A stretch of DNA of 64,000 bases from Antedon mediterranea. Taxonomy: Eukaryota; Echinodermata; Crinoidea; Comatulida; Antedonidae. Positions 10,257-22,900 of the stretch are shown here, piece after piece; position 1 is the first letter of the stretch; every line of letters begins with the position of its first letter. The stretch spans positions 23,441,001 through 23,505,000 of the forward strand of contig NC_092673.1 of assembly GCF_964355755.1 (NCBI RefSeq), in the 5' to 3' direction. A model generated the notes under the pieces. It searched no databases, was not told where the DNA came from, and worked only from the letters and a program-made list of their open reading frames with translations. A program made the translations under genes and the position numbers.

Positions 10257-12370
10257 AACTTATAGTTCAAATTAATTTTCAAGTTCGTTTCAGTTGCATA
10301 TTGTTTTAGTATGAAGGGTAAATATTATGCAGTTGCCATTGGGACATTTTCTGATGTCACTTGGTGGTTTGATGGAAAAGACGGAGAACATTGATCGAGT
10401 AACCTGCGTTGAAAATTTAACAATATGGTAATTGCGAATACAATGTTCCTGTTGGTAGTAAACCTAAACATCAGGATCAGAAGATGCATTTTTCTTCTCT
10501 TCTCTAAACGCCACTTTATTCACATTAATACATGTCGTCACCATAAAATCATATTATTTTCATTATCATCACATTTGTGTTAATTTGATCAACTTCATCA
10601 GTAACATTTTAAATCTTGTAAATCCACTTTGTATTTGTTATAATCTTTGTATTATATTTACCGCAATTTACACTTCCAATAGAAGTTTAAGAAGTTAACA
10701 CAAAGACGATATGCCTAAATAACTGCATCGTTAAATACAGAACTTAACTAGCAACAGCGCGTTTGACGAATACAATATAAGGCTGAACAAATATATACAA
10801 TGTTAAACCACCTGCCGGCCTCTGTACAAAAATACTGAAAAATAAAAATGTAGTGATTCATTTGTTCATTTTTTATAAAGTTGGGTCAGCTTAATAAAGT
10901 AATAACAATTACAAAAAAAAACGCTCTCTCTCCCTCGAAATGTATTCAGAGTTTGACAATTGAGGGCTACATATCCCCTTTTTCTTGGCCTAATACAAAC
11001 TTTTCATCTGGGAGCTAAATTGTTTTGGTGAGGTTCCCTACTTTTGGCTATACCTACTCCACTCCTACCTTAAACAAATATTTGAATAGTACAGAGAAGT
11101 ATAACTTGACAGTTTTTCAATGCTGATCACGTACCGTAACTAAAAGTATGAATCTATACCGTAAATTAAAGAATCAATATTTTAGATACATATTTAATAA
11201 TATGTATCTAAAAGAAAGGACATGTTGTAAAAACTTTAAAATATTTAATAAATCTGTTAAAAAAACATATATTTCCAAATATAATCATAATGACGAATGT
11301 GCCGTAGTTAAATTGGTATTAAATGAAATATCTTGAAAAAATTTTTAACATTAGAAAATGATGTTGTTGTTTATTATTTCTTCTGTTTAGGGATTGGTAT
11401 AAGTTAATTTACTTCTATTTCTGATCCCTGAAACAGTTCCTATTATTGTTAACATTTAATTTATTGTAAATGTAAATGTATGATTTTTACTTTTATTGGT
11501 CTGTTTTCAAATAAATGTGAATAAAATGACCAATGTTAAAATAAAAATTGAATATGTATTTGAATAATTATAAAAAATTTGTCTAAAGTTAAAAAAATTT
11601 GTGTAAATATTATTATTAACTGAGTGTCACACTGTGTGACAGTTGATTAGTATTGAATTTCAACAGGAAGTTTGGAGTATTTAAAACCATAATATGGTTT
11701 TGAATACTCCAAAATTCCTGTTTTATGAATAAATATAGCTGAATATATATTATATGGGCCTATTCAGCTATATTTATTCATAAAAAAGGAAATCAATAAT
11801 ACAACGGCAGCCAAAAGGCTGAAAAGTAGTATTTTACAATATTTGATAAAAGAATATATAAAATGTATAAATAGTAAATTTTTAAACTAAAACATTAAAT
11901 ATTAGTTCAGCGGTAAGTTAAATAGTGCCAGCCTATTCAATATTCATTGAAACATCATCATTAATGAGTCGGGCTAAGAAAGGGACTGGTGAAGATCTAA
12001 ATCTCTCTGTACGACCAAACGGGATTTCGAGTCTAAGCTTACACGCAGACCTTAGGGTTCTGCTAATGTCACGAACAGGGAGAAGAATACTTCTCTAAAT
12101 GTATCGGACATTATTAATCCTTTACATATAGGCCGTTATTGACGGTACAACAGTGTTTTGGCATTATCTTATATATGGGAAGGGATATACATTGCGGACT
12201 CAATTCCAGTTAGGCATAATTATTATATTGAATATCTTCCTTAATACCGTATACTGGACAACAAGAAATAGGCGTTGTTTATTTGTTTATTTCTGTCTGT
12301 TACGCTGTTGGCTTCTTGGTTGAACAAAGTATGGTGGTTGCAGCTAATGTTTTGCCAAGGACTTTCTCTA
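10257..12370. other. spacer between GPCR copy 1 and the first LINE
   Basis: AT-rich. No gene is supported; a 62-codon open frame at 11148-11336 has no recognisable features and biased AT codons. The notable structure is a pair of adjacent hairpins at 11662-11784, listed separately. Confidence 0.7.
11662..11784. repeat. two back-to-back perfect or near-perfect hairpins
   Basis: Hairpin 1: arm 11662-11690 (AACAGGAAGTTTGGAGTATT..) pairs with 11694-11722 over 29 positions with about two mismatches and a 3-nt loop. Hairpin 2: arm 11722-11744 (TTTATGAATAAATATAGCTG..) pairs perfectly with 11762-11784 around a 17-nt AT-rich loop. Confidence 0.85.
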
Positions 12371-14152
12371 AAAAGCAGAAAGACGGTGCCAATTTTGAGT
12401 GAGCACATGATCAAATTTTCCGTGCCCTGTTATCTTTAGATACTAATAAATCCCCTGGGCCCGACGGGATTACCTCTATGATGTTGAGTATGGCTGCACC
12501 TGTTATATCCCCAATTTTGCTTAAAATTCAAATGTCAAATGTCCCTTGACCAAGGCATAGTGGTGAAGGAATGGAAATTGGCCAATGTTGTGCCAATTTA
12601 TAAATCTGGTAGTAGAAATGATATAAGTAATTATAGACCAATATCACTTTGTTCAGTTGTTGGTAAAATTCTAGAACGTATTGTGGCTGATAATGTTTTA
12701 TTTCATCTTCAATGTAATGGGTTTGTTAGTCCTGTACAGCACGGGTTCTATCCTGGAAGATCTTGTGTTACACAAGCTTCATCCATATACCACGAATGGT
12801 CCAAAATATTAGATGGTACGAACCAACCAGTCGTCGATGCTGTATTCCTTGAATGGGAAATAGCATTTGACCGTGTGAGTCACCCTAAACTATTACGTAA
12901 GCTCCACAATTTTGGTCTATGTGGTCCTATTTTGAAATGAATGGGCTCCTTTCTTACTGATCGTTGCCAACAGTTTGTCCTCAATGGACTGATATCTGAC
13001 CGTACACCGTTTGTTTCAGGTGTACCTCAAGGGTCGGTACTTGGCCCATTACTTTTCAACTCGTTCGTTTTTGACCTCCCTATGTCGATCACCTCTCAAA
13101 TTAGACAATATGCCGACGATACGGTGGTGTTTAGGCCAATTAGATGTGAATATGATGCGATATTACTTCAGAAAGATCTAGATAACATCGATGAATGGTG
13201 TCAAAATAACATGATGAGACTTAATGCTAAAAAATGCAAAGTTATCCATATTACTCGCAAGCGTAATCCCATTCATGCTCGTTATCATATTCACACTAAT
13301 GACCTTCAAGCAGTTACCTCCTACAAATATCTTGGTATTCACTTTGAAAGCAATCTCTCTTGGTCAACGCATGTGTCCGCAATTACCACAAAATCTTTCC
13401 AAATTGTCGGATTCATAAAGCGTTTTGTGATATTTAACGACCCTGTAATTTTGATGAGGCTTTTTAACGGTTTATGTAGGCCTATACTTGAGTATGCTGC
13501 CCCTGTTTTGGTGCCTCATCAAAAACAACATATTACTAGCATAAATAAACCTCTTCGAAGGATCACAAAATTGTGTGCTAAGGGCGATTACGAGCAACGG
13601 CTCGAACATTTAAATTTACCATCTATGGACGTGACCAGAGAGTTTGTTTTCTCAGTATACTTTTTATTATGAAATGTTTGTATGGTTGAATTGATCTTAA
13701 TATTTATTATATGATTTTGTTGGTTTTTATCCAAGATATTCTGAATCAGTTATTTTTAAACACAAATATGCCAGAACCAATTCTTTTAAATATTCATTGT
13801 ACACTAATTTTCCCGTGTATGGCAAGAGATTCCTAATTATTATTAGAGAACATTCTTTATTTAGTTTTAACACATATGTGACAGCTCTCCGGTATTTTTT
13901 TTTTAATCTTTAAACAATCACTTTTATCTGTACATAATTTTTAGATTCAATTTTAACGATTGTTCAATTTGATGCCTTGCAATTTTTCAATTTTTATATC
14001 TTTGTATTTTTATTGTTTACTTATATGTTCAAGTGCAGTATATGGAGAGCCATCTCGATAGTGCTTTGCACTCATTGCAATCCTCAGGGTGCTGCACCGC
14101 TGCATTTTTGTGCCTGAAAATTGAATAAAATAAAATAAAAAAATAAAATAGC
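12370..14152 (+). mobile_element. non-LTR retrotransposon (CR1/L2/Jockey-like), 5'-truncated and disabled
   Basis: Reverse-transcriptase blocks in order: SPGPDGIT (codons from 12451), WKLANVVPIYK, NYRPISL, GVPQGSVLGPLLF, YADD in QYADDTVVF, and the C-terminal YLGI and YAAP regions, open to 13672. Two disabling changes are visible. A 7-bp tandem duplication (AAATGTC, 12530-12536 and 12537-12543) shifts the frame. A TGA at 12938-12940 sits where relatives have Trp just before the GSFLTDR block. The coding remainder after 13672 is further decayed. The 3' end is an A-rich tail of ATAAA units ending near 14152. The endonuclease and ORF1 are missing. The clade assignment within the Jockey/CR1/L2 group is approximate. 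Confidence 0.85.
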
Positions 14153-15328
14153 ATGAAGACATTTTAGGGGGCGCTAAGCATGTATTGCCAGCTCTTTGCC
14201 TTACGATGGAGTGACTTGATCTGATGAACTGGTTCAATTATTGGGGTTATTATATAATAATTAAGAGAGATTATAATATAGAGCTCTCTCGGATTTTCAG
14301 GTAAAGTCTTTTCATATTCAGCCGAATGATGATCATGTAAGTCTTATAATGGATTTGGTGACGATGATGTTGAAAATGGGCTTTCGATGCCATGACAGGA
14401 CAAGTGGAAAATGCTTAACACGATGACAGTACACAACACGCCTTGGTAATGGACAACATAATTCTATTTTATTAAACTGACCTAGAACTACGTTAATTGG
14501 ATGTTTAATTTCTCTGCTTTTTTCTATGATTTTTGCGATCTTTTAAAGGTCTTGATATTAAATTTGAAAATCTAATTGTTATCGCTTTATTAATAATTGT
14601 TATAGACACCTTATTAGTTCTAATGAGTTCCAGCGTCAATACTTCAGTTAATAATATTAATGTTGTACTGTAATGACGGAGGACATTGCTTTGTGCTTTA
14701 TAATTAATATCATATCTAGACTATAATAAATAAATTATCATTCACCGTATTGGTCGAGAAACAGACCCAAGGCAAACTTCATCAGACATACTTTGAAACA
14801 CGTATAAAGGCCTACAAGTTTACCTGAAAGTCTATCATGCAAGCTGTTCTCTCGATAGTCTGGCTGCTGCTGCACAACATAAATGTGGAAGGTTTAGACA
14901 AAGAATAAGCGTAAGTCAAATCTGGCAATTATTGTTCTACTGATTGGGAGTTGCCTAATGGTAGGAAGTTGTTTAGTTTAAGTGTGGTGCCACTGCGAGC
15001 CCGTAAACAAAGTATGTCATATTGTGATATTGTTGAATAAAATGGGACACATAATTAGATCGGGACAACGTTTCTTGTTTTGCTGGACTCATAGACTCTC
15101 GTTAATCAGTAAATGAGAAAGTATATTATGTTGATTCTCATTTCTACAAATGATAATTTAATTGTTGTCTTATATTGTGCTTCTTAACCGTGACGAGTTG
15201 TAAACAATCCTAATTTAGCATATGCATAATATGTACTCATGGTTTGAAATCTTTGTTTACTTTCGCTCGTGACGATTTTCCAGATAATAATAATAATAAT
15301 AAATTAACCTAATTAGGCTATAATCAAG
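14153..15328. other. spacer between the first LINE and GPCR copy 2
   Basis: No gene or recognisable repeat, apart from a short ATA/TAA trinucleotide run at about 15285-15302 close to the GPCR copy 2 start. Confidence 0.65.
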
Positions 15329-16186
15329 ATGGAAGTGGTTGTTGCAACAGTGTGTACTGTTACCTTGTTCGTGTTTGGTTTAATCGGAAATACCTCAGTT
15401 ATAGCGTTGTTCTTTAAATTTCGTAGTTTACAGACTGTCTCCAATACATTAGTGACTTGCTTAGCCTTTGCAGATCTCGTTGCTACGATGTTATACCCAA
15501 TACAAAGTCTGGTGGACCTCGATATACTGACCAACAGCCCAGAATGCATGACGTTTGTATGCGTTATAATAGTCTTATCTATAGCCCATACTTTCCTTAA
15601 GTTGTCACTATCCGTTGAGAGGTACATCACTATCAGTAGGCCACTGACTTACACTACCATCTTAACAGAGAGAAGATGCTACATTGCCATTGTCATAATT
15701 ACTGGATACTCTGTCACGATTGGTATTCTTCCGGTTTTGACGCCATTTGGAAACACGGGTTCTCATGAAAGCTACTGCAGGTTAGAGACCTTGTACACTA
15801 AAGTGTATGTTAGCTGGATTTTTGCAAACTGGATTATTCATCTTCCAGTAACAATCACCCTTTACATCCGGGTGTTTATTATTGTAAAACGTCACGTCAA
15901 GCGTATACAGGCATCGGGATTTAAACTAAAACAGGAAGCGAAGACTGCTCTTTTGCTGTTCTCTATGATTGTGTATTTCACTATAGTGTGGATCCCATTA
16001 ATTGCCTTGATTTCGTCTACAAATCCTTCTGAAAAAGCTATGTGGTATATAATAACGCATTTTTTAACATACAGTACCTCTGTCGTTAGTTCAATTGTCT
16101 TTGGTTTTGGTAATAAACAATATTGCAAACATCTTTTCTCGATTTTGAAAATAAGAAATACTGAGGAACATCAAATAATTATATAG
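15329..16186 (+). CDS. orphan rhodopsin-class GPCR, tandem copy 2
   Basis: Intronless, 285 residues, start in ATCAAGATGGA; a TAG lies five codons upstream in frame, supporting this ATG. It has the same motif set as copy 1: GN in TM1, ERY after TM3, WIP in TM6. TM7 ends VVSSIVFGFGN, so the residue before the VFGF stretch is S-S and even the TM7 proline is lost. The third intracellular loop is about 11 residues shorter than in copies 1 and 3: the EVTSQICAQNS stretch of copy 1 is absent between RIQAS and GFKL. One residue is missing at PVLTPFGN. TM1-TM4 are closest to copy 1. Loop 2 (SHESYCRLETLYTKVYVSW) differs strongly from both others, which suggests a different ligand or relaxed constraint. 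The frame is intact, so it is not an obvious pseudogene. Confidence 0.9.
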   Translation: MEVVVATVCTVTLFVFGLIGNTSVIALFFKFRSLQTVSNTLVTCLAFADLVATMLYPIQSLVDLDILTNSPECMTFVCVIIVLSIAHTFLKLSLSVERYITISRPLTYTTILTERRCYIAIVIITGYSVTIGILPVLTPFGNTGSHESYCRLETLYTKVYVSWIFANWIIHLPVTITLYIRVFIIVKRHVKRIQASGFKLKQEAKTALLLFSMIVYFTIVWIPLIALISSTNPSEKAMWYIITHFLTYSTSVVSSIVFGFGNKQYCKHLFSILKIRNTEEHQIII

Positions 16187-17217
16187 ATTTCATTTTATAC
16201 TAACTACAGTACTTTTATTTATGCAATACAAACTGTACTTTCCAATTGCATATGGTTTGGCATGCCATTTTCTAATCGATGGAAAAAATGGAGAACAATG
16301 AAAGAATGATAATTACGTCAAAATTAAGCTGAGCTGCTTCGGAGATCAAAGGGTTTATCTGTGGCTGCGATAGATAAGTTCCACTTATTTATATATAAGG
16401 ATATATTTTAGGACAGTTTACTAGTTTCGATTTTATTTACTTGGACATCGGTCTTTTTTATTTCAGAAAATTACTGGAATATACTCGGCTTCATTTTTTA
16501 ATCAATTTAATTAACGATTTTTTATGCATCTGTAAAATACCCACACTTGGTTGTCCTACATTGATTATTAATTTACACACGTGACACCTGAAGCAATCTA
16601 TTTACAGTATAATATGAAGCATCTAGTACCTATGGTAACGCCGACGATCTTCGTTCCTCCGTGGTCAAGCTAGACTAGTCACGGGCGTCCGTAGTCTATT
16701 TTTTTGTGATAAAACTCCGGTGAAATAGTGGCAAAGCATTCATACTACCGAGGACACTATACAAAGACGTTGTTAACCATTGGAAAACTATTGGTAAGTT
16801 GCTGTGACATGAGCTTTTTTTTTCTCTATCATTGACTTCGTTCATATTAGCTACTTACCTAGATATCGCTAACTTTTGTGTGGGTAGGAACCAACTTACT
16901 TTCGTTACTTACTAACGGGTCAATTGAAAGCAAACGAGACAAGTTTACTTTTTTGCTTTTCCTAACATTGTATTCACTGTAAGTAATTAAGTATGCATAG
17001 CCTATGTGACAAAATAAATGTTTTATGTATACAGGTTGGTACAGTAAAATAAAAAAATATTTATGATTTTAAATGTCTGTAGTACTAAATTAATTTAGAT
17101 GGAAAACTTAAATGGTAAAAGTTATTGATACAGACTGTTAATTGATCAGACCAGGAAGAGTAGGCCTATGAGATTGTAATATATTTATATCAATTTGATT
17201 TATATCGCATGAATCTT

Positions 17218-17447
17218 AAAGATGTATTGTCCCTAAAAAACATAAAAAATGAAGATTGAGTTATCCACATATGTAAAACAAAAACAAAAATAAACGGTTA
17301 AATTTAACGCAACATATTTTGCTTTAAATTACATTTTTTTTCCAGTTAAATACAGTTTTTGGTCAAAGTGAATAATTATTACGTGACATTAAAATGGCAT
17401 ATTCAACAAAAAATAATTTAAAAAAATAGAGGACAATATATCTTTAA
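17218..17447. repeat. MITE family B, copy 3
   Basis: TTAAAGATGTATTGTCCC at the left is mirrored by GGACAATATATCTTTAAA at the right. The inner words GCTTTAAATTACA, TTTTTGGTCAAAGTGAATAA and TACGTGACATTAAAATGG match the other copies. TTAA at both borders suggests a TTAA target site. Confidence 0.85.
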
Positions 17448-17460
17448 ATGTAGGCCAATG

Positions 17461-17932
17461 CTTTCTTACGCGTTGTTCCCACTAGATATTTCATTTCATT
17501 TCATTTCACATTTATTCAATTAATGAAAACTTAAACAATGTAAACAATATAAACAAATAATGATTTCATTAATTTGGATCAGACTTAGAGGCCAAGGCCT
17601 GTCTCAGAAAGACCCAACAAAACATAAATACAAAATAAAAATGTGTACAAATTAGATAAAAGTGGCATAATAATAATGATATATTTATGAATGATAATTT
17701 TCCAAATAATTAAACTTAATTTGATGTCTGAATATTTTTGCATTTTCACATTTTTTTTAGATTCTCTTTTAAGTTATTCCACAATTTAGGTCCATGAACT
17801 GTAATAAAAAATTGGCTTTTGCTAAGTCTTACAAAAGGAACGCAAGATACGTAACGCAATGACGTACGCGCAACGCCCAATGACAAAACGTTGCGTTATG
17901 AACTTACGTTGCGTCAACCAAGCTTTAATTAC
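17461..17932. repeat. MITE family D, interrupted copy
   Basis: The left fragment (CGTTGTTCCCACTAGAT) and the right fragment (CGCAAGATACGTAACGCAAT..GTTGCGTCAACCAAGCTTTA) are the two ends of family D. They are separated by a LINE tail. Confidence 0.6.
17488..17835 (-). mobile_element. LINE 3'-end fragment inserted in MITE D
   Basis: On the minus strand it reads as the C-terminus of a CR1/L2-type reverse transcriptase, RLSKANFFITVHGPKLWNN, and ends in a repeated GAAAT-type tail (TTTCATTTCATTTC on +). It is strongly 5'-truncated. Confidence 0.65.
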
Positions 17933-18719
17933 GATTTTGTTACACTTTATATTGGATGATCTACTAAAACATTTGATGAATCGAAATGATTTGATGAATC
18001 GAAATGATTTATTGCGTAAATGTCATACAATGTTTAGTGACGCGTTAGGCCTGTCAACCTCATTCTTTATGTTCTGTGTATTACCATGCAGCGGTACATT
18101 AATCTGTTGTAGGCAAATTGTAGGTCTGAGCAATTTCATCCGGTTTAATCTCTCTCTCAAATACTCAAATAGTTTCCTATAGTCAACACTAAGAGGTAGT
18201 AAAACGCAACAAAAAAAAACCGGTCACAAGACGCACTATCGGCGGCCGAACTTCTTGTTAGCGGACGACACACACCCCCGGACACCAGGGTGTTTGACCA
18301 GTATAATTTAAAGGGGTATAATTTACTATTACAATATAAAAATTGTAAGTATTGGCAATAACTGATACTTCCAAGTACAACAAAAAATGATAGAGAACAT
18401 TTGTTAAAATCAATTATTAACAAAGGAAGTTAGAATGCAGCTATTAAATTCAGCACAGCACTTAATATTGATTATAAAAAATGGGTTATGCTTTTACATT
18501 ACTGGCCTTATTGTGAAAAATGTATAATGACATCCATTGGGCCAATTGTGTCTAATGAACATTTTCTAAACATCACTCAGTTATTTAGTGGTTTGTAATG
18601 TGTCTTGAAATCAGAAACTAAAAAAAGGTCAATGACTGGTATATTAATTAATTTATAAAACGGAAAATTAAAAATAACTATATCAAAGGCAGGAGCGCGC
18701 CACTGCATTTTTCATTACT

Positions 18720-18984
18720 AAAGCTTGTTTCCAACTAGAGACGCAACGCAAGACGTAACGCAACGTAAATGATTTTACCAATCATATGCGATGGATTATT
18801 CGAAAAGTGGCTTGTCATTGGTCAACTTGTCTGCGTTGCGCGTACGTCTTTTCGTTGCGACTCCAGTGGGAATCACGCTAAAGCTTGGTTCCCACTAGAA
18901 CGTAACGCAAGGATGTAAACGCAACGCAAGCGTTTTAACCAATGACCTTGTGTTGCGTCGCTAGTGGGAACCACGCTTTAACTC
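18720..18984. repeat. two adjacent MITE family D copies
   Basis: Copy 18720-18882 and copy 18880-18984 abut. Each begins AAAGCTTG.TTCC(A/C)ACTAG, carries CGCAACGCAA-type motifs, and ends in the complementary form TAGTGGGAACCACGCTTTA. The short copy is nearly a pure palindrome. Confidence 0.8.
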
Positions 18985-19092
18985 GCTTGGACGCAGCGAG
19001 AGCGTAAGCAAACTGCAACTGACCAATCACGACGTGATAGATCATCCGAACTGTCGCTTGTGATTGGTTGTTGCGGTGTAATTGCTTTTAAG
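18985..19092. repeat. diverged family D-like palindrome
   Basis: CTCGCTTGGACGCAGCGAGAG, GACCAATCACGACGTGATAG and CTTGTGATTGGTTGTTGCGG repeat the internal inverted words of family D. It directly abuts the previous copy. Confidence 0.5.
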
Positions 19093-19311
19093 TGAAAACC
19101 AAGTTTAATCTGACGTCGACATTTCCTAGTTATATGGTCGCGTATATCCAAGCTGTCAAACTTTTGAAATTGAGCTTGTGGACCACTCCGACCGGAGCAA
19201 ACCATAACGTTGTCGAGTCCGGGACAATAATTACGTTGTCGAACTACGTGTAACATTTTACAATTCTCGATGTTGTTTTAGGCCTATTGGGTAAAATACA
19301 CAATATACATA

Positions 19312-19620
19312 TTAATGATGTATTTTCCCCAAAAAAATTGAAAAATGAAGATTAATAAAATCAGACTTTAAATAAGCTATTTTGCAGTTTTAATATTAAT
19401 AAAGTTATTCAATCCTGTAAAAAAAAAGAATTATTTCACTTATAAAAAGACAAACGAAACAATTAGCCTAAATTTTAACTAAGAACCATTGTCTGACAAA
19501 CAATTTAAGTAAATCTAGTAAATTTAGGTAAATCTTTTTTTTTCGATCCAGTTTTTGGTCAAAGTGAATAACTACTACGTGACATGGTAATGGCATATTA
19601 AAAAAAAGAATATCTTTAAA
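19312..19620. repeat. MITE family B, copy 4
   Basis: GATGTATTTTCCCC, AAAATCAGACTTTAAATAAG, TCGATCCAGTTTTTGGTC and GAATATCTTTAAA occur in the family's usual order, with diverged ends. Confidence 0.75.
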
Positions 19621-20284
19621 TTTAGTATGAGGTAAAAAATTTTTCGTTTATTTGTCTTTATTTAATATAGTATAATAGTACAATAGTGATAAAACAAAGT
19701 ACAAATTGTATCAAAATGCTTTGTAAATTTTAGATTATCTGCAGTCAATAAATGCTATAGATAAAATTGTTATTTGACTATACACAAAGAAAATCGGTTA
19801 CAAAAGAATGATAGATCCACTGTCACGCCAAGATCTTAATTCGTATAAATCAACAATTCAACTATTTCTGTTAGACCTATTGTACTTCGGTTTAATTATA
19901 GTTCATTCGGCGCAACGAGTTGTAAAGCAGAAAATTAATACAAAAACACAAATATTGTTACAAAAAATAACATTTACAACTAGAGATGGATACTTGAGTT
20001 AAACAAATACGAGGATATATGAAATCAAGAGTTTGAATAACAATATTATTAAATAGACAAACATCGATGTTTTCATTGTTGTTATTTTAATTCCAAAAGT
20101 TTTTTTTTTATACACCTTTATCATTCCAATATTAGTGATTATATTACTCCTGAGAGACTTCTTTCACACTGAGGATCGGTGATTGGCAGTTTAGCACAGA
20201 TAGCAGTTTGTTTAAACATTAATTGAGAACAAATCTAGATTGGTTTTTTTAATTGTCTACACGCCATTGGGCAGTCTAAAAAAT

Positions 20285-22900
20285 TTGGATTCAATCAAAA
20301 TCTTTATTTATTCACGAAATTCTAAAATACAAAAGTACAAAATATAAAACTTGTTCACCATGAAATAAAGTTCGTGATAGGTAATATAATATATACAAAA
20401 AAATACAGTGTATACACATTTATACAAAAATATTAAAAGAAAGAATTTATAAAATAATACAGCATTAGGCTTCCAGTTTAATTTTGTTTTGCAATTTCTT
20501 TTTTGAATACGTTCAGAGATTGTGGCATCTTATTGATATCAATATTATGTTTATTCCAAGTTATAACCCCCCTATAAGAAATACTACGTTTTTTATACTC
20601 AGTGCGAGGTTTCGGAACATAGGTTTGTATCATTATGTCTAAAGTTATAATTGAAATTATTTTGTTTAAGTAGATTTGATAGATATGTGGGTGCACGCCC
20701 CGTCATAACTTTATAAATTAACATGCAACATTCATACTCATCTTTAGTTGAGAGGGTAAGCCAATTTACTCGCTGAAGTGCATCTTTACTTGGTGTGTCC
20801 CAAGATAGGCCAAATATGATTCGGGCTGTTCAATTGTGTACAGTTTGTACTCTTTTTAGAAAGTTCGAGCCACAATTACCCCAGATTACACTACAATAAG
20901 TTAGATGTGGAATAATAATAGAATTTGCAATATCTCTTAATATAATATTTTGAAAAATGTGTCTACATCGTTTAAGCATACCTAAACCTTTTAGAGCCTT
21001 CGCACGAGTATATTTCATATGGTATTTCCAGCTTAGCGTTTCATCAATGTTTACACCAAGATATTTACTGTAGCATACTCTAGGAACTTGAACATTATTT
21101 ATGTGGACAGAACGTTCTCCGTTTTCAATTTTGGAGAGTTTCTGATTTGATTCTATTAGCATAAATTCTGATTTTAAGATGTTAAGACTTAGTTTGTTAT
21201 TCTTCAGCCAATCATAAATGTGTTCAAGCTCATAGTTTATTGTTTGATAAATTTCATTTTCATTTTCTGATGCATAATATACAATAGTGTCGTCTGCATA
21301 CATACTAAGTTTACACTTTTAACAACACGTGGCATATCATTTATATATATAAGGAAAGCCAAAGGGCCGACGATTGAACCCTGCGCACCCCGCATTTGAT
21401 GACCGTACGTTCAGATAACATATCATTGACATTTGTGAATTGGGATCTTTCAGAAAGGTAGCTTTTAAACCACTGTATTGTATAATTATTAAGTCCATAT
21501 AATCTTAATTTACTCAATAATATGTGATGGTTTACCGTATCAAATGCTTTTTTGAAATCAAGCATGCATAGACCGACCATCCTACCCTGATCGATTTCAC
21601 TGTACCAATTTTCAGTAATGTTGGCAAGTGCTGTAGATGTAGAGTACGATGGACGAAAACCAGATTGATTTACATATATTAGGTTATTAATAATTAAATA
21701 TGTATATAGTTGATCAACGACAGCACGCTCTATAATTTTTGAAATTACGAAGGACGATAGTTACTTGGGTTCGAGTTATCACCTTTCTTAAATATGGGTT
21801 TTACCTTTGCAGTTTTCCAATTTGTAGGAAAACAGCATGTAGTAAACGAGTGATTTATAATATGCGTAATAATTGGGGAAATTGTTTGAGCAGCTATTTT
21901 ATAAATATATGGGGGTAAGTTGTCAAACCCAGTAGCTTTATTTGTTAGAAGATTTCTCGGATAGCTAAAGACCCATTCACATGACACGGGTTCAAAATTG
22001 AATACATTGTCTGTGAAGGGTTCTCTTCCATCATAATCAATTTTACTTTTGGGTTTATCTATACCTGCTGCAAGACTGGGACCTACGCTTGAAAAAAAAT
22101 TGTTCATGACATTTGCGATTTCTTTATTATCCATTGATTTTATATTATCATTTCAAATACTTTGAATGTGTTGACTTTTCTTATTTGATGGTATGATATG
22201 TCTTATTACATTCCATGTTTTTTTTAACATCGTTTTTATTTTCGTTTATTTTGTATTTAATAAAATCTGACTTACTTTTTAAAATCAATTTGTTGCATGC
22301 ATTTCGACATTTACGGTATTTTTTTCAAGGTTTTTCATCATTAGAATTATTACCTATTGTTTTTAATTTATCTCGTTCTCGCATCTTTTTAATAATATCT
22401 TTACCAAGCCAAGGAGCCGTTTTCTTTCTTATTCTATGTTTTTTCAAAGGAGCGTGTTTATCAATTAGATTTATAAGGTGATTTTCAAGTAGTTGAGCAC
22501 TTTCGTCCACATTTCCACTATTTATGATTTCATTCCAATTTATATTTTGGAGATCAGAGATAGTCATTTTCATTAAATCTTTTAAAATTTCGAACAAATT
22601 TGTACTTGTGTTTCTGTTTATTTACCGTGTTATGGTTTGTTTTCCCAATATATAGCGTATATCATGGAGGGGTCACTGAGACCAGGCATGTATAACGCCG
22701 GATTGTGAGACCTTTGAAACGTTGCTAAAGAACATTACATCAATAAGCGTTGAACTATCTTTGGTTATACGAGTAGGTTCATGTATGACGGGCTCAAGTT
22801 GAAAGTTCGTAGAAATTTCATTTAATCTTTTGGTGCAACAATGTGGTTCGATAGATAGGAGGTCGCAATTGTGTTTAATAAGAGTATATTAACTTTGAAC
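20285..22900 (-). mobile_element. second non-LTR retrotransposon (CR1/L2/Jockey-like), decayed
   Basis: Read on the minus strand from high to low coordinate: the end of an AP-endonuclease domain (HEPTRITKDSSTLIDVMFF near 22780-22720), a linker (DKHAPLKKHRIRKKTAPW in the open frame 22597-22325), and RT blocks (KVKPIFKKGDNSNPSNYRP ending 21745; MLDFKKAFDTVNHH in 21580-21341; YADDTIVYYA and SKYLGVNIDETLSW in 21303-20830). The C-terminus follows at 20696-20478 (PKPRTEYKKRSISYRGV). At least four frame breaks or stops separate the pieces, so no functional product is possible. The 3' end is near AATCTTTATTTATTCACG at about 20298. The sequence differs from the LINE at 12.4 kb, so it is a separate family. 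Confidence 0.85.

Larger units (their letters stand above)
16187..20284. other. spacer between GPCR copy 2 and the second LINE
   Basis: No gene is supported. It contains MITE family B and D copies and a LINE tail (listed separately), and a perfect 18-bp tandem duplication of GATGAATCGAAATGATTT at about 17976-18011. 16200-17217 and 19625-20280 hold nothing recognisable. Confidence 0.65.
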
